A DNA stretch of 64,000 bases from Azospirillum picis (lineage in GTDB: Bacteria; Pseudomonadota; Alphaproteobacteria; Azospirillales; Azospirillaceae). The stretch spans positions 124,001 through 188,000 of the forward strand of contig NZ_JAGINO010000006.1 of assembly GCF_017876115.1 (NCBI RefSeq). The letters run 5' to 3'. The translations under genes and the position numbers were made by a program. Below are positions 20,545 through 29,436 of this stretch, in pieces; positions within the stretch are counted from its first letter, which is position 1, and every line of letters starts with the position of its first letter. The notes beneath the pieces are model-generated. The model ran no database searches, had not been told where the DNA came from, and saw only the letters and a list, made by a program, of their open reading frames with translations.

Positions 20545-21611
20545 CACTCGAAATCCTCGAAGGGATCGCCGCGCAGGTTGGCGCTGAAACCGAGATATTT
20601 CCAGGTCGCCTGCATGTGGTCGGGCAGCGGCGCGGTGACGTCGATGGTCTTGCCGCCGCGGGGATGCGGCAGGACCAGCCGGCGTGCATGAAGGTGGAGC
20701 TTCTTCGCCACCTCGGCTCCCGGCAGAAAGGCGCCCTGCCCGGCATATTTGCCGTCGCCGAGGATCGGCGTGCCGACGGCGGCCATATGGACGCGGAGCT
20801 GGTGGGTGCGGCCGGTCAGCGGCCACATGGCGACGAAGGCCGACTGCTTTCCGGCATTCTCCTGAACCGAATAGACGGTGACCGCCCGCTTGCCCTCCTC
20901 CTTGTTCTCGGCCACCCGCTCGCCATGCGGTCCGCCCTCCTTGGCGAGCGGAAGGTCGATCTTCCCCTGGTAGGGCTTCGGCACGCCGACGGTGGCCGCC
21001 CAGTAGATCTTGCGCACGGCGCTGCCGCGGAACATCTCGGTCAGCTTGGTCGCGGCGAAGCTGGTGCGGGCCAGCAGCAGCACGCCCGAGGTGTCCTTGT
21101 CCAGGCGGTGGACCAGCTTCGGCCGCTCGGCGCCATCGAAGCGCAGGGCATCGAGCATGGCGTCCAGATGCTTGGAGGTGCCGGTGCCCCCCTGCACCGC
21201 CAGTCCGGCGGGCTTGTTGATGGCGATGACGTCGGCATCGCGGTACAGGACCAGTGCCTGCAGCTCGGCGATCTGCTTGTCCGACATCGCCTTCGACCGG
21301 GAGCCGGCGGTGCCCGCCCCCTTGACCGGCGCCGCCCAGGCGGCCAGCGGGGGAATGCGCACGCTCTGCCCGGCCAGCAGCCGCGACGACGTTTCCGCCC
21401 GCTTGCCGTCGATGCGGACCTGCCCGGTGCGCAGCAGCTTCTGGAGATAGCTGTGGTTCACATCGGGGAAATGCCGCTTGAACCAGCGGTCGAGGCGCAT
21501 GTCGGCCTCGTCGGCCATGACCTTGCGGAGTTCGACCTTGCTGTCGCCGGAGGTGCCGCCAGCCTCGGGATCGGCCGCGGACTTGGCATCGGAATTGGGG
21601 AGGTCAGTCAT
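20544..21611 (-). CDS. RluC/RluD-family 23S rRNA pseudouridine synthase
   Basis: This enzyme converts uridines to pseudouridine in 23S rRNA. An S4 RNA-binding domain (MRLDRWFKRHFPDVNHSYLQ, about residues 38-90) is followed by the catalytic domain with INKPAGLAVQGG and the active-site HRLDKDTSGVLLLA (Asp near residue 170), then LTGRTHQLRVHMA. The 355-residue length is typical for RluC with a hydrophilic N-terminus. Start and stop each share one base with crcB and the HAD gene. RluC is more likely than RluD, but sites cannot be assigned from sequence alone. Confidence 0.94.
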   Translation of the reverse strand: MTDLPNSDAKSAADPEAGGTSGDSKVELRKVMADEADMRLDRWFKRHFPDVNHSYLQKLLRTGQVRIDGKRAETSSRLLAGQSVRIPPLAAWAAPVKGAGTAGSRSKAMSDKQIAELQALVLYRDADVIAINKPAGLAVQGGTGTSKHLDAMLDALRFDGAERPKLVHRLDKDTSGVLLLARTSFAATKLTEMFRGSAVRKIYWAATVGVPKPYQGKIDLPLAKEGGPHGERVAENKEEGKRAVTVYSVQENAGKQSAFVAMWPLTGRTHQLRVHMAAVGTPILGDGKYAGQGAFLPGAEVAKKLHLHARRLVLPHPRGGKTIDVTAPLPDHMQATWKYLGFSANLRGDPFEDFE

Positions 21612-22012
21612 CAGATGGACACCGAAACAAGAGAACGCACGACCAACAGGCCGGCAAAGAAGCCCAGCACGCTGAGCAGCACCGAGGCAAGAGCATAGGC
21701 GAGTGCGGCGCCGATCTCATCACGGCCGACGAGGACACCGATGTCCAGCGTGAAGGAGGAGAAGGTGGTGAAGCCGCCCAGCACCCCCACCATCAGCAGG
21801 GCGCGGAGTTCCGGCGACGGAGACCAGGCCTGGACCGCCAGTTCGGATAGCACGCCCATGACGGTGCAGCCCAGCATGTTGACGACGATCGTCCCGTAAG
21901 GAAAGCGGGAGCCGAGCCATTGCCCGATCATCATCAGCATCAGGTAGCGGGCGACCGAGCCGGCCGCGCCGCCGGCGGCGACCGCGAGCAACGACAGGGG
22001 GGATGCGAGCAC
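21611..22012 (-). CDS. crcB: fluoride efflux channel CrcB/Fluc
   Basis: CrcB is a small dual-topology fluoride channel. The 133-residue product has four membrane helices and the family motifs GGAAGSVARYLM, GTIVVNMLGC and GVLGGFTTFSSFTLD, which line the fluoride pore. I select GTG 22012 because an AGGAGG ribosome site sits 7 bp upstream; the open frame to 22084 is not family-like. It heads the overlapping crcB-rluC-HAD-atp12 operon. I looked for a fluoride riboswitch upstream on the minus strand and did not see one. Confidence 0.94.
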   Translation of the reverse strand: MLASPLSLLAVAAGGAAGSVARYLMLMMIGQWLGSRFPYGTIVVNMLGCTVMGVLSELAVQAWSPSPELRALLMVGVLGGFTTFSSFTLDIGVLVGRDEIGAALAYALASVLLSVLGFFAGLLVVRSLVSVSI

Positions 22013-22122
22013 GGCGCCTCCTGGGGGCCATAGGCTGGACGAAACGCGACTGGAGCGCCGGATTAGAGCCAGAAACCGACGCACTTGTCACGCGATGGGG
22101 ATAGGCGGCAGACTTGCCTGCC

Positions 22123-22695
22123 ATGGACCCTCTGCCCCCCGCTGCCGCCCTGCTGATCATCGACCTGCAAAGGGCGATCGACGACCCGCGATGGAGCCGC
22201 GACGGCGCGCGCAACAACCCGCAGGCCGAAGCGAACGTCGCCGCGCTGCTGGCGGCCTGGCGCCGGGCCGGCCGGCCGCTGGTCCATGTCCGCCACGATT
22301 CGGTGAACCCGGAGTCGACCTACCGCCCGGGCACGGCCGGGCACGCCTTCAAGGACGAGGCGATGCCGCTGCCGGGCGAGCCGGTGGTCGGCAAGACGAC
22401 CAACAGCGCCTTCATCGGGACCGGCCTGGACGAGCGGCTGCGCTCCCGGGGCATCGGCACCCTGGTGATCGCTGGGGTCATCACCAACAACAGCGTCGAG
22501 GCGACGGTGCGCATGGCCGGAAACCTCGGCTACGACGTGCGGCTCGTCGCCGACGCCTGCTTCACCTTCGCCCGCACCGACTGGTCCGGCCGGCCAAGGA
22601 CGGCCGAGGAGGTGCACGATCTGTCGCTCGCCAACCTGTCCGGCGAATATGCGGCGATCGTGACCACCGCGGAGGTGCTGGCGGCAGCCGGCTGA
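22123..22695 (+). CDS. isochorismatase-fold hydrolase with Ser at the nucleophile position
   Basis: The 190-residue protein has the isochorismatase/cysteine-hydrolase fold: LLIIDLQRAI with catalytic Asp near residue 14, VVGKTTNSAFIGTGL with the conserved Lys, and AGVITNNSVEATVRMAG, where most members have Cys. Here that nucleophile is Ser, so it may not act as a nicotinamidase-like cysteine hydrolase; true isochorismatases also lack Cys and work differently. ATG 22123 is preferred over the TTG three codons earlier. It is a single gene, divergent from crcB. The substrate is unknown. Confidence 0.88.
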   Translation: MDPLPPAAALLIIDLQRAIDDPRWSRDGARNNPQAEANVAALLAAWRRAGRPLVHVRHDSVNPESTYRPGTAGHAFKDEAMPLPGEPVVGKTTNSAFIGTGLDERLRSRGIGTLVIAGVITNNSVEATVRMAGNLGYDVRLVADACFTFARTDWSGRPRTAEEVHDLSLANLSGEYAAIVTTAEVLAAAG

Positions 22696-22696
22696 C

Positions 22697-22746
22697 CGCC
22701 GCCTCCCCTTTCCCCGCGAAGCACGGGAGGCCGGGAAGGGGCGGCG
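22697..22746. terminator. hairpin between convergent genes
   Basis: Arms rich in CGCCGCC/CCCCTT and GGGAAGGGGCGGCG can pair with small bulges around a loop of about 17 nt. It lies between the isochorismatase-fold gene and the dienelactone hydrolase gene, both ending here. Confidence 0.45.
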
Positions 22747-22771
22747 CCGGCGCCTCCGCGCCCGTGAAAGC

Positions 22772-23629
22772 TCAGGCCAGCTTGGACTTCAGGAATTCCA
22801 CGCTGCGCTTCCAGGCGAGGTCGGCGGCCTCCTTGTTGTAGCGCTCGGCGGAGGTGTCGTTGTGGAAGGCGTGGTTGACGCCCTCGTACATCAGGATCTG
22901 GTGCTCAACCCCGGCCTTCTTCAGCGCCTCGTCGTAGGCGGGGATGCCGGCGTTCAGGCGCTGGTCCAGGCCGGCGTAATGCAGCATCAGCGGCGCCTTG
23001 ATCGTGCCGACCAGTTCCGGATCGGGCGTGGGGCCGTAGAAGGCGACGCCGGCCTTGAGGTCAGGCGCCTTGATCGCCAGCCGGTTGACCATGCCGCCGC
23101 CCCAGCAGAAGCCGATGGCCCCGACCTTGGCCGAGGAATAGCGGTAGGCCATCAGGTAGCTCATGGCGGCGACGAGGTCGTTGACCGTCTTGTCCGGATC
23201 GAGCTTGCCGATCAGGTCGCGCGCCTTGTCGGCGTCCTGCGGCGTGCCCCCCGCCGGCGACAGCAGGTCGGGCGCCAGCGCCACGAAGCCTTCGGTCGCC
23301 AGACGCCGCGTCACGTCCTCGACATAGGCGTTGAGCCCGCGGTTCTCGTGGACCACGATGACGGCGGGAGCCTTTTCCGCCAGCTTCGGCCGGGCGAGAT
23401 AGCCGGCGACGTCGCCGGTCGCCCCCTGGTACCGGACATGCTCGGCGGCCAGCCGGCCGTCGTCCTCCGCGACGATCGCCGCCCGCGCGTAGTTCGGCTC
23501 GATCGCGGCAAGGATCGCCGGAATGGCGGCCGCGCTGCCCGCCAGCGCACCCAGCCGTTCCAGGAAGATCCGCCGCGGCAGCGGCGCGTGGGTATACTCG
23601 TCGTAGAGGTCGATGATTCGCTGGTCCAT
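22772..23629 (-). CDS. dienelactone hydrolase family protein with Tat-like N-terminus
   Basis: This 285-residue alpha/beta hydrolase of the dienelactone hydrolase family has the triad nucleophile in GFCWGGGM (Cys), Asp in HYAGLDQRLN and His in GVNHAFHND, plus the VVHENRGLN loop whose Glu is conserved. The N-terminus carries LPRRIFLERLGALAGSAAA, which looks like a twin-arginine export signal before AIPAILAA. ATG 23629 starts MDQRIIDLYDEYTH, as in homologues annotated as secreted carboxymethylenebutenolidases. The gene is downstream of lolD on the same strand with about 110 bp between them. The substrate is unknown. Confidence 0.9.
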   Translation of the reverse strand: MDQRIIDLYDEYTHAPLPRRIFLERLGALAGSAAAIPAILAAIEPNYARAAIVAEDDGRLAAEHVRYQGATGDVAGYLARPKLAEKAPAVIVVHENRGLNAYVEDVTRRLATEGFVALAPDLLSPAGGTPQDADKARDLIGKLDPDKTVNDLVAAMSYLMAYRYSSAKVGAIGFCWGGGMVNRLAIKAPDLKAGVAFYGPTPDPELVGTIKAPLMLHYAGLDQRLNAGIPAYDEALKKAGVEHQILMYEGVNHAFHNDTSAERYNKEAADLAWKRSVEFLKSKLA

Positions 23630-23738
23630 GCCTCGTGCCCCCTGTTCCTGCGCAACTTGTGTGTTCTGCGCAACGTCGCGCAAGACAGTGGGGCTCGCGG
23701 GACCAACCGGCAACCGGGCCGGCAAACAGCCTTTCGAC

Positions 23739-24494
23739 CTATGACCCGCTGGTTTCCGCCCGCAGCGACGCCGGGTCGCCCAACGGTTCCAGCTCGCCCG
23801 GGTCGTATTCCACCAGCCGGCCATCCCGCATTTCCAGCACCCTGTCCATCCGGCGGGCAAGGTCGAGGTTGTGCGTCGCCACCAATGCGCCGACCTTCGC
23901 CTGCCTGACGATGGCCGACAGCATGGCGAAGACGTGCTCGGCCGTATGGGGATCGAGATTGCCGGTCGGTTCGTCGGCGATCAGCAGCGAGGGGGCGTTG
24001 GCCAGCGCGCGGGCGATGGCGACCCGCTGCTGCTCGCCGCCGGACAGGCGGGCGGGCCGGTGGGTGCCGCGCTGCTCCAGGCCGACCATGCGCAGCAGCT
24101 CGTCGGCACGCTGCCTGGCGGTCGATTTCGCCACGCCGGCGATCATCTGCGGCAGGACGATGTTCTCGCGGGCCGAGAATTCCGGCAGGAGGTGGTGGAA
24201 CTGGTAGACGAAGCCGATGGCGCGGCGCCGTACCTCGGTGCGCTTGCCGTCGTCCAGCCCCGACACGTCGGTGCCGCCGATGCTGACACGGCCTTCGGTC
24301 GGCCGCTCCAGCAGGCCGGCGATGTGCAGCAGCGTCGACTTGCCGGCTCCCGACGGGCCGACCAGTGCGACCAGTTCGCCGGCACCGACCGTCAGGTCGA
24401 CGCCGCGCAGCACCTCCAGCGTCTCGCCGGCCTGCTCGAAGCGGCGGACGACGGCCTTGAGTTCCAGCATGTTGTCCATCGGCGCGTCACTCAT
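23739..24494 (-). CDS. lolD: lipoprotein-releasing system ATP-binding protein LolD
   Basis: LolD is the ATPase of the transporter that extracts outer-membrane lipoproteins from the inner membrane for LolA. The 251-residue MacB-like ABC domain shows Walker A GPSGAGKST, Q-loop FVYQFHHLLPEFSARENI, the signature LSGGEQQRVAIARAL, and Walker B LLIADEPTGNLD. The FHHLLPEF stretch is typical for LolD. The start overlaps the permease gene by 8 bp, so they are coupled. Confidence 0.95.
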   Translation of the reverse strand: MSDAPMDNMLELKAVVRRFEQAGETLEVLRGVDLTVGAGELVALVGPSGAGKSTLLHIAGLLERPTEGRVSIGGTDVSGLDDGKRTEVRRRAIGFVYQFHHLLPEFSARENIVLPQMIAGVAKSTARQRADELLRMVGLEQRGTHRPARLSGGEQQRVAIARALANAPSLLIADEPTGNLDPHTAEHVFAMLSAIVRQAKVGALVATHNLDLARRMDRVLEMRDGRLVEYDPGELEPLGDPASLRAETSGS

Positions 24495-25734
24495 AGCGCA
24501 GGGCCTCCACCGGATCGAGGCGGGCGGCCCGCCAGGCCGGGTAGATGGTCGCGGCGAAGGACAGCCCGAGCGCCATCAGCGTCACCTGCACCACCTCGCT
24601 CCAGTCGATCTTGGCCGGCAGGTGCGACAGGAAATAAATCTCCGCATTGAACAGGTTGGTGCCGGTCAGCCCCTGGATCACCTGCCGGATGCTCTCGATG
24701 TTCAGGGCGAAGGAGACGCCCAGCGCCAGCCCCAGCAGCGTGCCGGTCACGCCGATGCTGGCGCCCGACAGGAAGAAGATGCGCATGATCATGCCCCGCG
24801 TGGCCCCCATCGTGCGCAGGATGGCGATGTCGCGGCCCTTGTCCTTCACCAGCATGATCAGGCTGGAGATGATGTTGAAGGCCGCCACCATGATGATCAG
24901 CGACAGGATCAGGAACATCACGTTGCGCTCGACCTGAAGGGCCGTGAAGAAGCTGGCGTTGGACTGCTGCCAGTCGACCACCCTGCCCACGCCGGCCACC
25001 GCCGACCGGACGGCGGCGCGGGCGGCGTCGATCTGCGTCGGGTCCTGCACGAAGACCTCCAGCGACGTCACCGCGTCACCGGTGCGGAAGAACGCCTGAG
25101 CTTCCGGAAGCGGCACGAAGATGAAGCTGTTGTCGTATTCGAACATGCCGACGTCGAAGATCGCCGCGATTGGATAGCTGCGCATCCGCGGCACGGTGCC
25201 GAAGGCGGTGACGTTGCCCTGCGGTGCGATCAGCGTGACCTGGTCGCCGACCGACAGGCCGAGGCGCTGGGCCATCCGCACGCCGATGGCCACGCGGTCC
25301 TCCCCGAACTCGTCGAGCGAGCCGCGGATGATGTGGCTGGCCAGGGTCGGGCGGTCGCGGAAATCCTCCGGCCGCACGCCGCGGACCACCGCGCCGGAGG
25401 CGGCGCCGCGGACCGAGACCAGTGCCTGCCCCTCCACCGTCGGGGTGACGCTGACCACGCCCGGCGTCTTGCGCAGCGTCCCGGCCAGGATGTCGAAATC
25501 GGGCAGCGGCCCGCCTTGCGCGTTGTAGACGTTCAGATGCCCGTTGAGCCCGAGCACCCGGCCCAGCAGTTCCGCCCGGAAGCCGTTCATCACCGCCATG
25601 ACGATGATCAGCGTCGCCACCCCGAGCGCGATGCCCAGCAGCGAGAACCCCGCGATGACCGAGATGAACCCCTCCTGGCGGCGCGCCCGGAGGTACCGCA
25701 TCGCGACCATGCGTTCGAAGGCGTTGAAGATCAT
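24487..25734 (-). CDS. lolC: lipoprotein-releasing system permease (LolC/LolE family)
   Basis: The 415-residue permease has an N-terminal membrane helix (FISVIAGFSLLGIALGVATLIIVMAVMNGF), a large periplasmic domain, and three C-terminal helices, the FtsX/MacB plan of LolC and LolE (these two blocks are quoted in part). Only one permease gene is present, so the transporter probably uses a single LolF-like subunit as homodimer, as known in several alphaproteobacteria; this is inference. ATG 25734 gives the standard MIFNAFERMVAMRYL start. It ends overlapping lolD by 8 bp. Confidence 0.94.
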   Translation of the reverse strand: MIFNAFERMVAMRYLRARRQEGFISVIAGFSLLGIALGVATLIIVMAVMNGFRAELLGRVLGLNGHLNVYNAQGGPLPDFDILAGTLRKTPGVVSVTPTVEGQALVSVRGAASGAVVRGVRPEDFRDRPTLASHIIRGSLDEFGEDRVAIGVRMAQRLGLSVGDQVTLIAPQGNVTAFGTVPRMRSYPIAAIFDVGMFEYDNSFIFVPLPEAQAFFRTGDAVTSLEVFVQDPTQIDAARAAVRSAVAGVGRVVDWQQSNASFFTALQVERNVMFLILSLIIMVAAFNIISSLIMLVKDKGRDIAILRTMGATRGMIMRIFFLSGASIGVTGTLLGLALGVSFALNIESIRQVIQGLTGTNLFNAEIYFLSHLPAKIDWSEVVQVTLMALGLSFAATIYPAWRAARLDPVEALRYE

Positions 25735-26085
25735 TAGCTGTCCTGTCGGTGGGCGGGGTCGAAGCCCTAGGTAAGGACTTGAGCGTGGCGGGAAAAGGGC
25801 GGCATGCGCGGGCGTCCTTTTTCCCCGGCCTGACCAGGCCGTGCGGCGAGGGGGCAACGAAGGCCGGGGACGGCCGTGGCGGGCGCCGCCGCCGGTCGCC
25901 AGTGGCTTCCCGCGGCGGCGGAAACGCGGTTCTCCGGGCTCCCGATAGGGAGCCCCTCCCGGCCGCGGCCACGGAGGCGGCGGGCACGGGCATGGCCGCG
26001 CGGCCGGCCACCGCGCGGGCAGCGCGGGCAGAGGATCGCTCCTCTCACCGCCCGGGCGATGCGACGCCCCTATGGCTTGCCGCCG
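25735..26085. other. intergenic region between proS and lolC
   Basis: This 351-bp GC-rich stretch holds no ORF that looks real. A hairpin-capable segment (GGGAAAAGGG near 25791 and CCTTTTTCCC near 25817) lies in the region leading to lolC on the minus strand and could be a terminator or leader structure after proS. I see nothing else. Confidence 0.4.
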
Positions 26086-27399
26086 TCAGCCCGCCAGCTT
26101 GGCCAGCGCGGCGTCGATCGACAGCTCTTCCTTCTCGCCGGTGGCGCGGCGCTTCAGCTCGACGACGCCGGTCTTCAGGCCGCGCGGGCCGACGACCAGT
26201 TGCCAGGGCACACCGATCAGGTCCATGTCGGCGAACTTGGCGCCCGGCCGCTCCTCGCGGTCGTCATAGGCGACCTCGCGGCCGGCAGTCTGCAGCTTGG
26301 CGTACAGGTCGGCGCAGACCCGGTCGGTCTCGGCGTCGCCGGACTTCAGGTTGACGAGGCCGACGTCGAAGGGAGCGACGGCGTCCGGCCAGATGATGCC
26401 GTTGTCGTCGTGGCTGGCCTCGATGATGGCACCCATCAGGCGCGACACGCCGATGCCGTAGGACCCCATCTCCACCGGGATCGACTCGCCGTTGGGGCCG
26501 GCGACCACGGCGTTCATCGGCTTGGAGTACTTGGTGCCGAAGTTGAAGATGTGGCCGACCTCGATGCCGCGGGCCGAGACGAGATCGGACTCCGGCACCG
26601 GGCAGGTGGCGGCGTCGTGCTTCTCGTCGGTGGCGGCGTAGATCGCCGTGGTGCGGTCGAAGAAGGGCTGCAGGTCGTCAGCGAAGCCGGGGGCGTCCTT
26701 CAGCACGTCCAGGCTCAGCCAGTCCTTGTGGCAGAAGACGCCGCTCTCGCCGGTTTCGGCCAGGATGATGAACTCGTGGCTGAGATCGCCGCCGATCGGG
26801 CCGGTGTCGGCGCGCATCGGGATGGCCTTCAGCCCCATGCGGGCGAAGGTCCGCAGATAGGCGAGGAACATCCTCTGGTAGGCGCGGCGGGCGCTGGCCG
26901 GGTCGATGTCGAAGGAATAGGCATCCTTCATCAGGAATTCGCGGCCGCGCATCACGCCGAAGCGCGGGCGGATCTCGTCACGGAACTTCCACTGGATGTG
27001 GTAGAGGTTCAGCGGAAGCTGGCGGTAGCTCTTGACGAAGGCGCGGAAGATGTCGGTGATCATCTCCTCGTTCGTCGGGCCGAACAGCATCTCGCGGTCG
27101 TGCCGGTCGGTGATGCGCAGCATCTCCTTGCCGTAATCGTCGTAACGGCCGCTCTCGCGCCACAGGTCGGCGGACTGGATGGTCGGCATCAGCAGTTCCT
27201 GCGCGCCGGCGGCATCCTGCTCCTCGCGGACGATCTGCTCGATCTTGCGCAGCACCCGGTAGCCCAGCGGCAGCCAGGCATAGATGCCGGCGCTGGTCTG
27301 ACGGATCATCCCCGCCCGCAGCATCAGGCGGTGCGAGACGATCTGCGCCTCGGTCGGGGTCTCCTTGAGGGTCGGCATGAAGAAGCTGGACAGCCGCAT
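26086..27399 (-). CDS. proS: prolyl-tRNA synthetase (short alphaproteobacterial type)
   Basis: ProS charges tRNA-Pro. The class II motifs are clear: motif 1 region [25 protein letters not shown] sequence at residues 22-42, motif 2 [20 protein letters not shown], and motif 3 [16 protein letters not shown], with a C-terminal anticodon-binding domain (VGLVNLKSG to [11 protein letters not shown]). At 437 residues it lacks the about 180-residue Ala-editing insert of the E. coli enzyme, as normal for alphaproteobacteria. ATG 27399 gives [15 protein letters not shown], the usual start. Confidence 0.97.
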   Translation of the reverse strand: MRLSSFFMPTLKETPTEAQIVSHRLMLRAGMIRQTSAGIYAWLPLGYRVLRKIEQIVREEQDAAGAQELLMPTIQSADLWRESGRYDDYGKEMLRITDRHDREMLFGPTNEEMITDIFRAFVKSYRQLPLNLYHIQWKFRDEIRPRFGVMRGREFLMKDAYSFDIDPASARRAYQRMFLAYLRTFARMGLKAIPMRADTGPIGGDLSHEFIILAETGESGVFCHKDWLSLDVLKDAPGFADDLQPFFDRTTAIYAATDEKHDAATCPVPESDLVSARGIEVGHIFNFGTKYSKPMNAVVAGPNGESIPVEMGSYGIGVSRLMGAIIEASHDDNGIIWPDAVAPFDVGLVNLKSGDAETDRVCADLYAKLQTAGREVAYDDREERPGAKFADMDLIGVPWQLVVGPRGLKTGVVELKRRATGEKEELSIDAALAKLAG

Positions 27400-27573
27400 G
27401 GCTCTGCTCTCGTGTGCGAGGTGTTCGAATGGCGTGCGGCACCGCACCGGCAAGCCGCGCGACGCCGGGGGTGCGACTTTAGGAAGGTCGCCGCCACTTG
27501 TCCACTGCGGCACCGTGGCAGCCTGGCCTTAGCCCCCAATGCGCCGCGGCGACCAAGGCCCGCCCGCGGCCGC

Positions 27574-28026
27574 CTACCGCGTCCGGCAATAGGCGTAGAC
27601 GCGCTCCTCGGAGGCCGCCTCCATCGGCTGGCCGTTGAGGTAGAGCTGGTCGCCGACCACCGTCAGCCAGGCAGCCGTCATTTCGTCGGGCAGGCCCGGC
27701 GCGGACGGCAGCGCGATGCCCATCCGCCGCGCCAGTTCGACCGACAGCGGCAGGTCGACCGGGATGGGGGGTTGCGCCCCGCCCGAGCCGGGGAGGTCGG
27801 CAGGTGCCACCGGGCGGCCATGCACATCGACGCCGGGGCGGTATTGGACGTCCGGCGCCGGGCGGTGGGCGACCATCGCCCGGCAGAGCGACAGGTCCAC
27901 CACCGGCCGGTCGGCGCCGGAGCTGGAGCCGGGCGTGAGCGGGACGGGTCCCCTCTGCGGCGTCTGGGCCACCGCCACACCGGCGGCGAGCGGCAGGAGC
28001 ACGGCCGCCACGCGCAGGACCGGCAT
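27574..28026 (-). CDS. exported hypothetical protein
   Basis: A 150-residue product begins with a signal peptide (MPVLRVAAVLLPLAAGVAVAQ). The mature part is Pro/Gly-rich, with two Cys (SLCRAMV and the final AYCRTR) and no motif I recognise. The segment AAWLTVVGDQLYLNGQPM near the end looks folded. Its ATG at 28026 lies two bases after the stop of the upstream unknown gene, so both are probably translated from one mRNA. The open frame to 28332 runs into that gene and is a shadow. Confidence 0.72.
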   Translation of the reverse strand: MPVLRVAAVLLPLAAGVAVAQTPQRGPVPLTPGSSSGADRPVVDLSLCRAMVAHRPAPDVQYRPGVDVHGRPVAPADLPGSGGAQPPIPVDLPLSVELARRMGIALPSAPGLPDEMTAAWLTVVGDQLYLNGQPMEAASEERVYAYCRTR

Positions 28027-28028
28027 CC

Positions 28029-28934
28029 TCACAGCGAGTGCCGTTCGGCCACGGCCACCGGCCTGGCCATCGCCTTCCAGTAGAGCGACAGGTAGGGCAT
28101 CCCTTTTTCCGCCTCCTCCTGTGTCCGCGCCGATTGCCGGATGTATTTCCCGATGAACGCCTTGTTCACATGCTCCAGGTCCACGGCGGCCTTGAGCACC
28201 AGGAACTCGCCGATCCGGTCCTGAAGATTGTAATGCCATTTCTGCAGGCAGTCCGAAGTCACGCCGGGTTTCGCCTGCTCCTGTTCGGGCAGGTAGAATT
28301 CCTGGTGGTGGTACTGTGCGATCTCCTTCCACGCCTGCGCCACGCGGCCGGGCTTGACCCGCGGCAGCGCCTTCAGGGTGCGGACGTCGTCATGGAACAG
28401 CGGCAGGAAGCCGCGCTTTTCGGCAAGTTCGGTCAGCATGATGTGCAGCCCGGCCATGACGCCGCCCTCCGCCCCTTCGGCGGCGGGACGATGGTCCTGC
28501 GCCGTGTCGGCCTTGCGTCCGAAGAGCGAGCGGAAGAAGCCCTTCTTGGGCTTGGCGGCACCGGAGCCTCCCGCGCCGTCCTGGCCGACCTTGCGCTCGT
28601 CCCAGAGCGAGTCCCAGGCATATTCCCAGGCGGTGAAGATGGCGTTCGACCGGTCGTCCAGCACCGTCAGCAGGTACTCGCGGCCTTCCCGCGTCCAGTC
28701 GACGTCGCCGACGATGGCGCGGACCGGCCGGCGGCTGAGAACCACCGGCAGAATGCCGACCCTGACGAGTTCGCTGTAGAAGTCCACGAAGGACGGCGTC
28801 TGGACGAAAGGAAGCCTGCACGCGGGCTGCTGTTCGGGAGCCAGCAGTTCCATGGTCTTCTTCGTCCGCTCCAACAGTTCGGTCGACAGAACCGCGGCGA
28901 ACTGATCGAATCGTTCGTTTTCGTTCGCGGCCAT
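28029..28934 (-). CDS. hypothetical cytoplasmic protein
   Basis: A 301-residue soluble protein starts MAANENERFDQFAAVLSTEL. It is rich in charged and aromatic residues (IFTAWEYAWDSLWDERK; KEIAQYHHQEFYLPEQEQ; CLQKWHYNLQDRIGEF) with a basic Gly/Ala-rich linker in the middle (KPKKGFFRSLFGRKAD, about residues 135-150). There is no signal peptide or membrane helix. I do not recognise the family. The ORF is open to 29150, but ATG 28934 has the better coding character. It is followed after two bases by an exported hypothetical gene. Confidence 0.72.
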   Translation of the reverse strand: MAANENERFDQFAAVLSTELLERTKKTMELLAPEQQPACRLPFVQTPSFVDFYSELVRVGILPVVLSRRPVRAIVGDVDWTREGREYLLTVLDDRSNAIFTAWEYAWDSLWDERKVGQDGAGGSGAAKPKKGFFRSLFGRKADTAQDHRPAAEGAEGGVMAGLHIMLTELAEKRGFLPLFHDDVRTLKALPRVKPGRVAQAWKEIAQYHHQEFYLPEQEQAKPGVTSDCLQKWHYNLQDRIGEFLVLKAAVDLEHVNKAFIGKYIRQSARTQEEAEKGMPYLSLYWKAMARPVAVAERHSL

Positions 28935-29202
28935 CGGCGCCTCGACTGTCGTCCCTTCCTTGCCCGTCCTGGCCACTCCAGGAGCACCGGCGCTCCGGGA
29001 GACGCCTTGGAAGGCGCCCCGGGAGGCGACCGTCCCGGAGGCGATCTTGCGGTTCGAATCCGGGTTGGCCCCGACCGGAGATAGGCCCGGCCACGCTACC
29101 AAGCAAACCGTTAATGTTTTCTGGACCGCGGCGGGAAATTTCCTCTCCACCGCCGGTTCCGGACCGTGCGGGCGCGCATTCGGCTTGGCACCGGCAGCCC
29201 CG

Positions 29203-29236
29203 GATAAAGAAAGGCCGCGCGGATCATCGCGCGGCC
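29203..29236 (-). terminator. intrinsic terminator of the candidate small RNA
   Basis: A 9-bp perfect stem (GGCCGCGCG and CGCGCGGCC, six-base loop at 29222-29227) is followed on the minus strand by TTTCTTTATC. It is 200 bp past the tag stop and fits better as the end of the small RNA than of tag. Confidence 0.8.
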
Positions 29237-29288
29237 ATGAGTTTAGGGAGGAATCGCCACCAGGCGTCGGAAAGGGAGGAAACCGCCA
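29203..29288 (-). ncRNA. candidate small RNA of the alpha-r8/suhB (MmgR) type
   Basis: On the minus strand, two copies of TTCCTCCC (29274-29281 and 29246-29253) flank a small hairpin CGCC-TGGT-GGCG (29255-29266), followed by TAAACTCATGGCCGC and a strong terminator stem GGCCGCGCG/CGCGCGGCC with TTTCTTT. A further small stem CCGC-TTG-GCGG precedes the first motif. This unpaired anti-Shine-Dalgarno / hairpin / anti-Shine-Dalgarno / terminator plan matches my memory of the alpha-r8 (suhB) RNAs of alphaproteobacteria, of which MmgR of Sinorhizobium meliloti limits polyhydroxybutyrate granules. Sequence and structure are seen; family membership is inferred. The 5' end is approximate. Confidence 0.62.
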
Positions 29289-29436
29289 AGCGGTCCGCCC
29301 CTGTCACATGAAAAAGTGTGAACCTGCTCCGGAGTGATGGCAAGCCCAAAACAGAGGCAATACAGCCACCTGCTCAAAGTTTTTGCAATTCTGCCCAGCG
29401 ATTTGGCGCTTGCCGTGGTTGCGGGCAGAGCTTTGC

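Noticed and set aside
22013..22120. Possible fluoride riboswitch upstream of crcB
   Set aside because: The only similar string (GCGATGGGGATAGGCGG near 22092) is on the opposite strand and lacks the pseudoknot partners.
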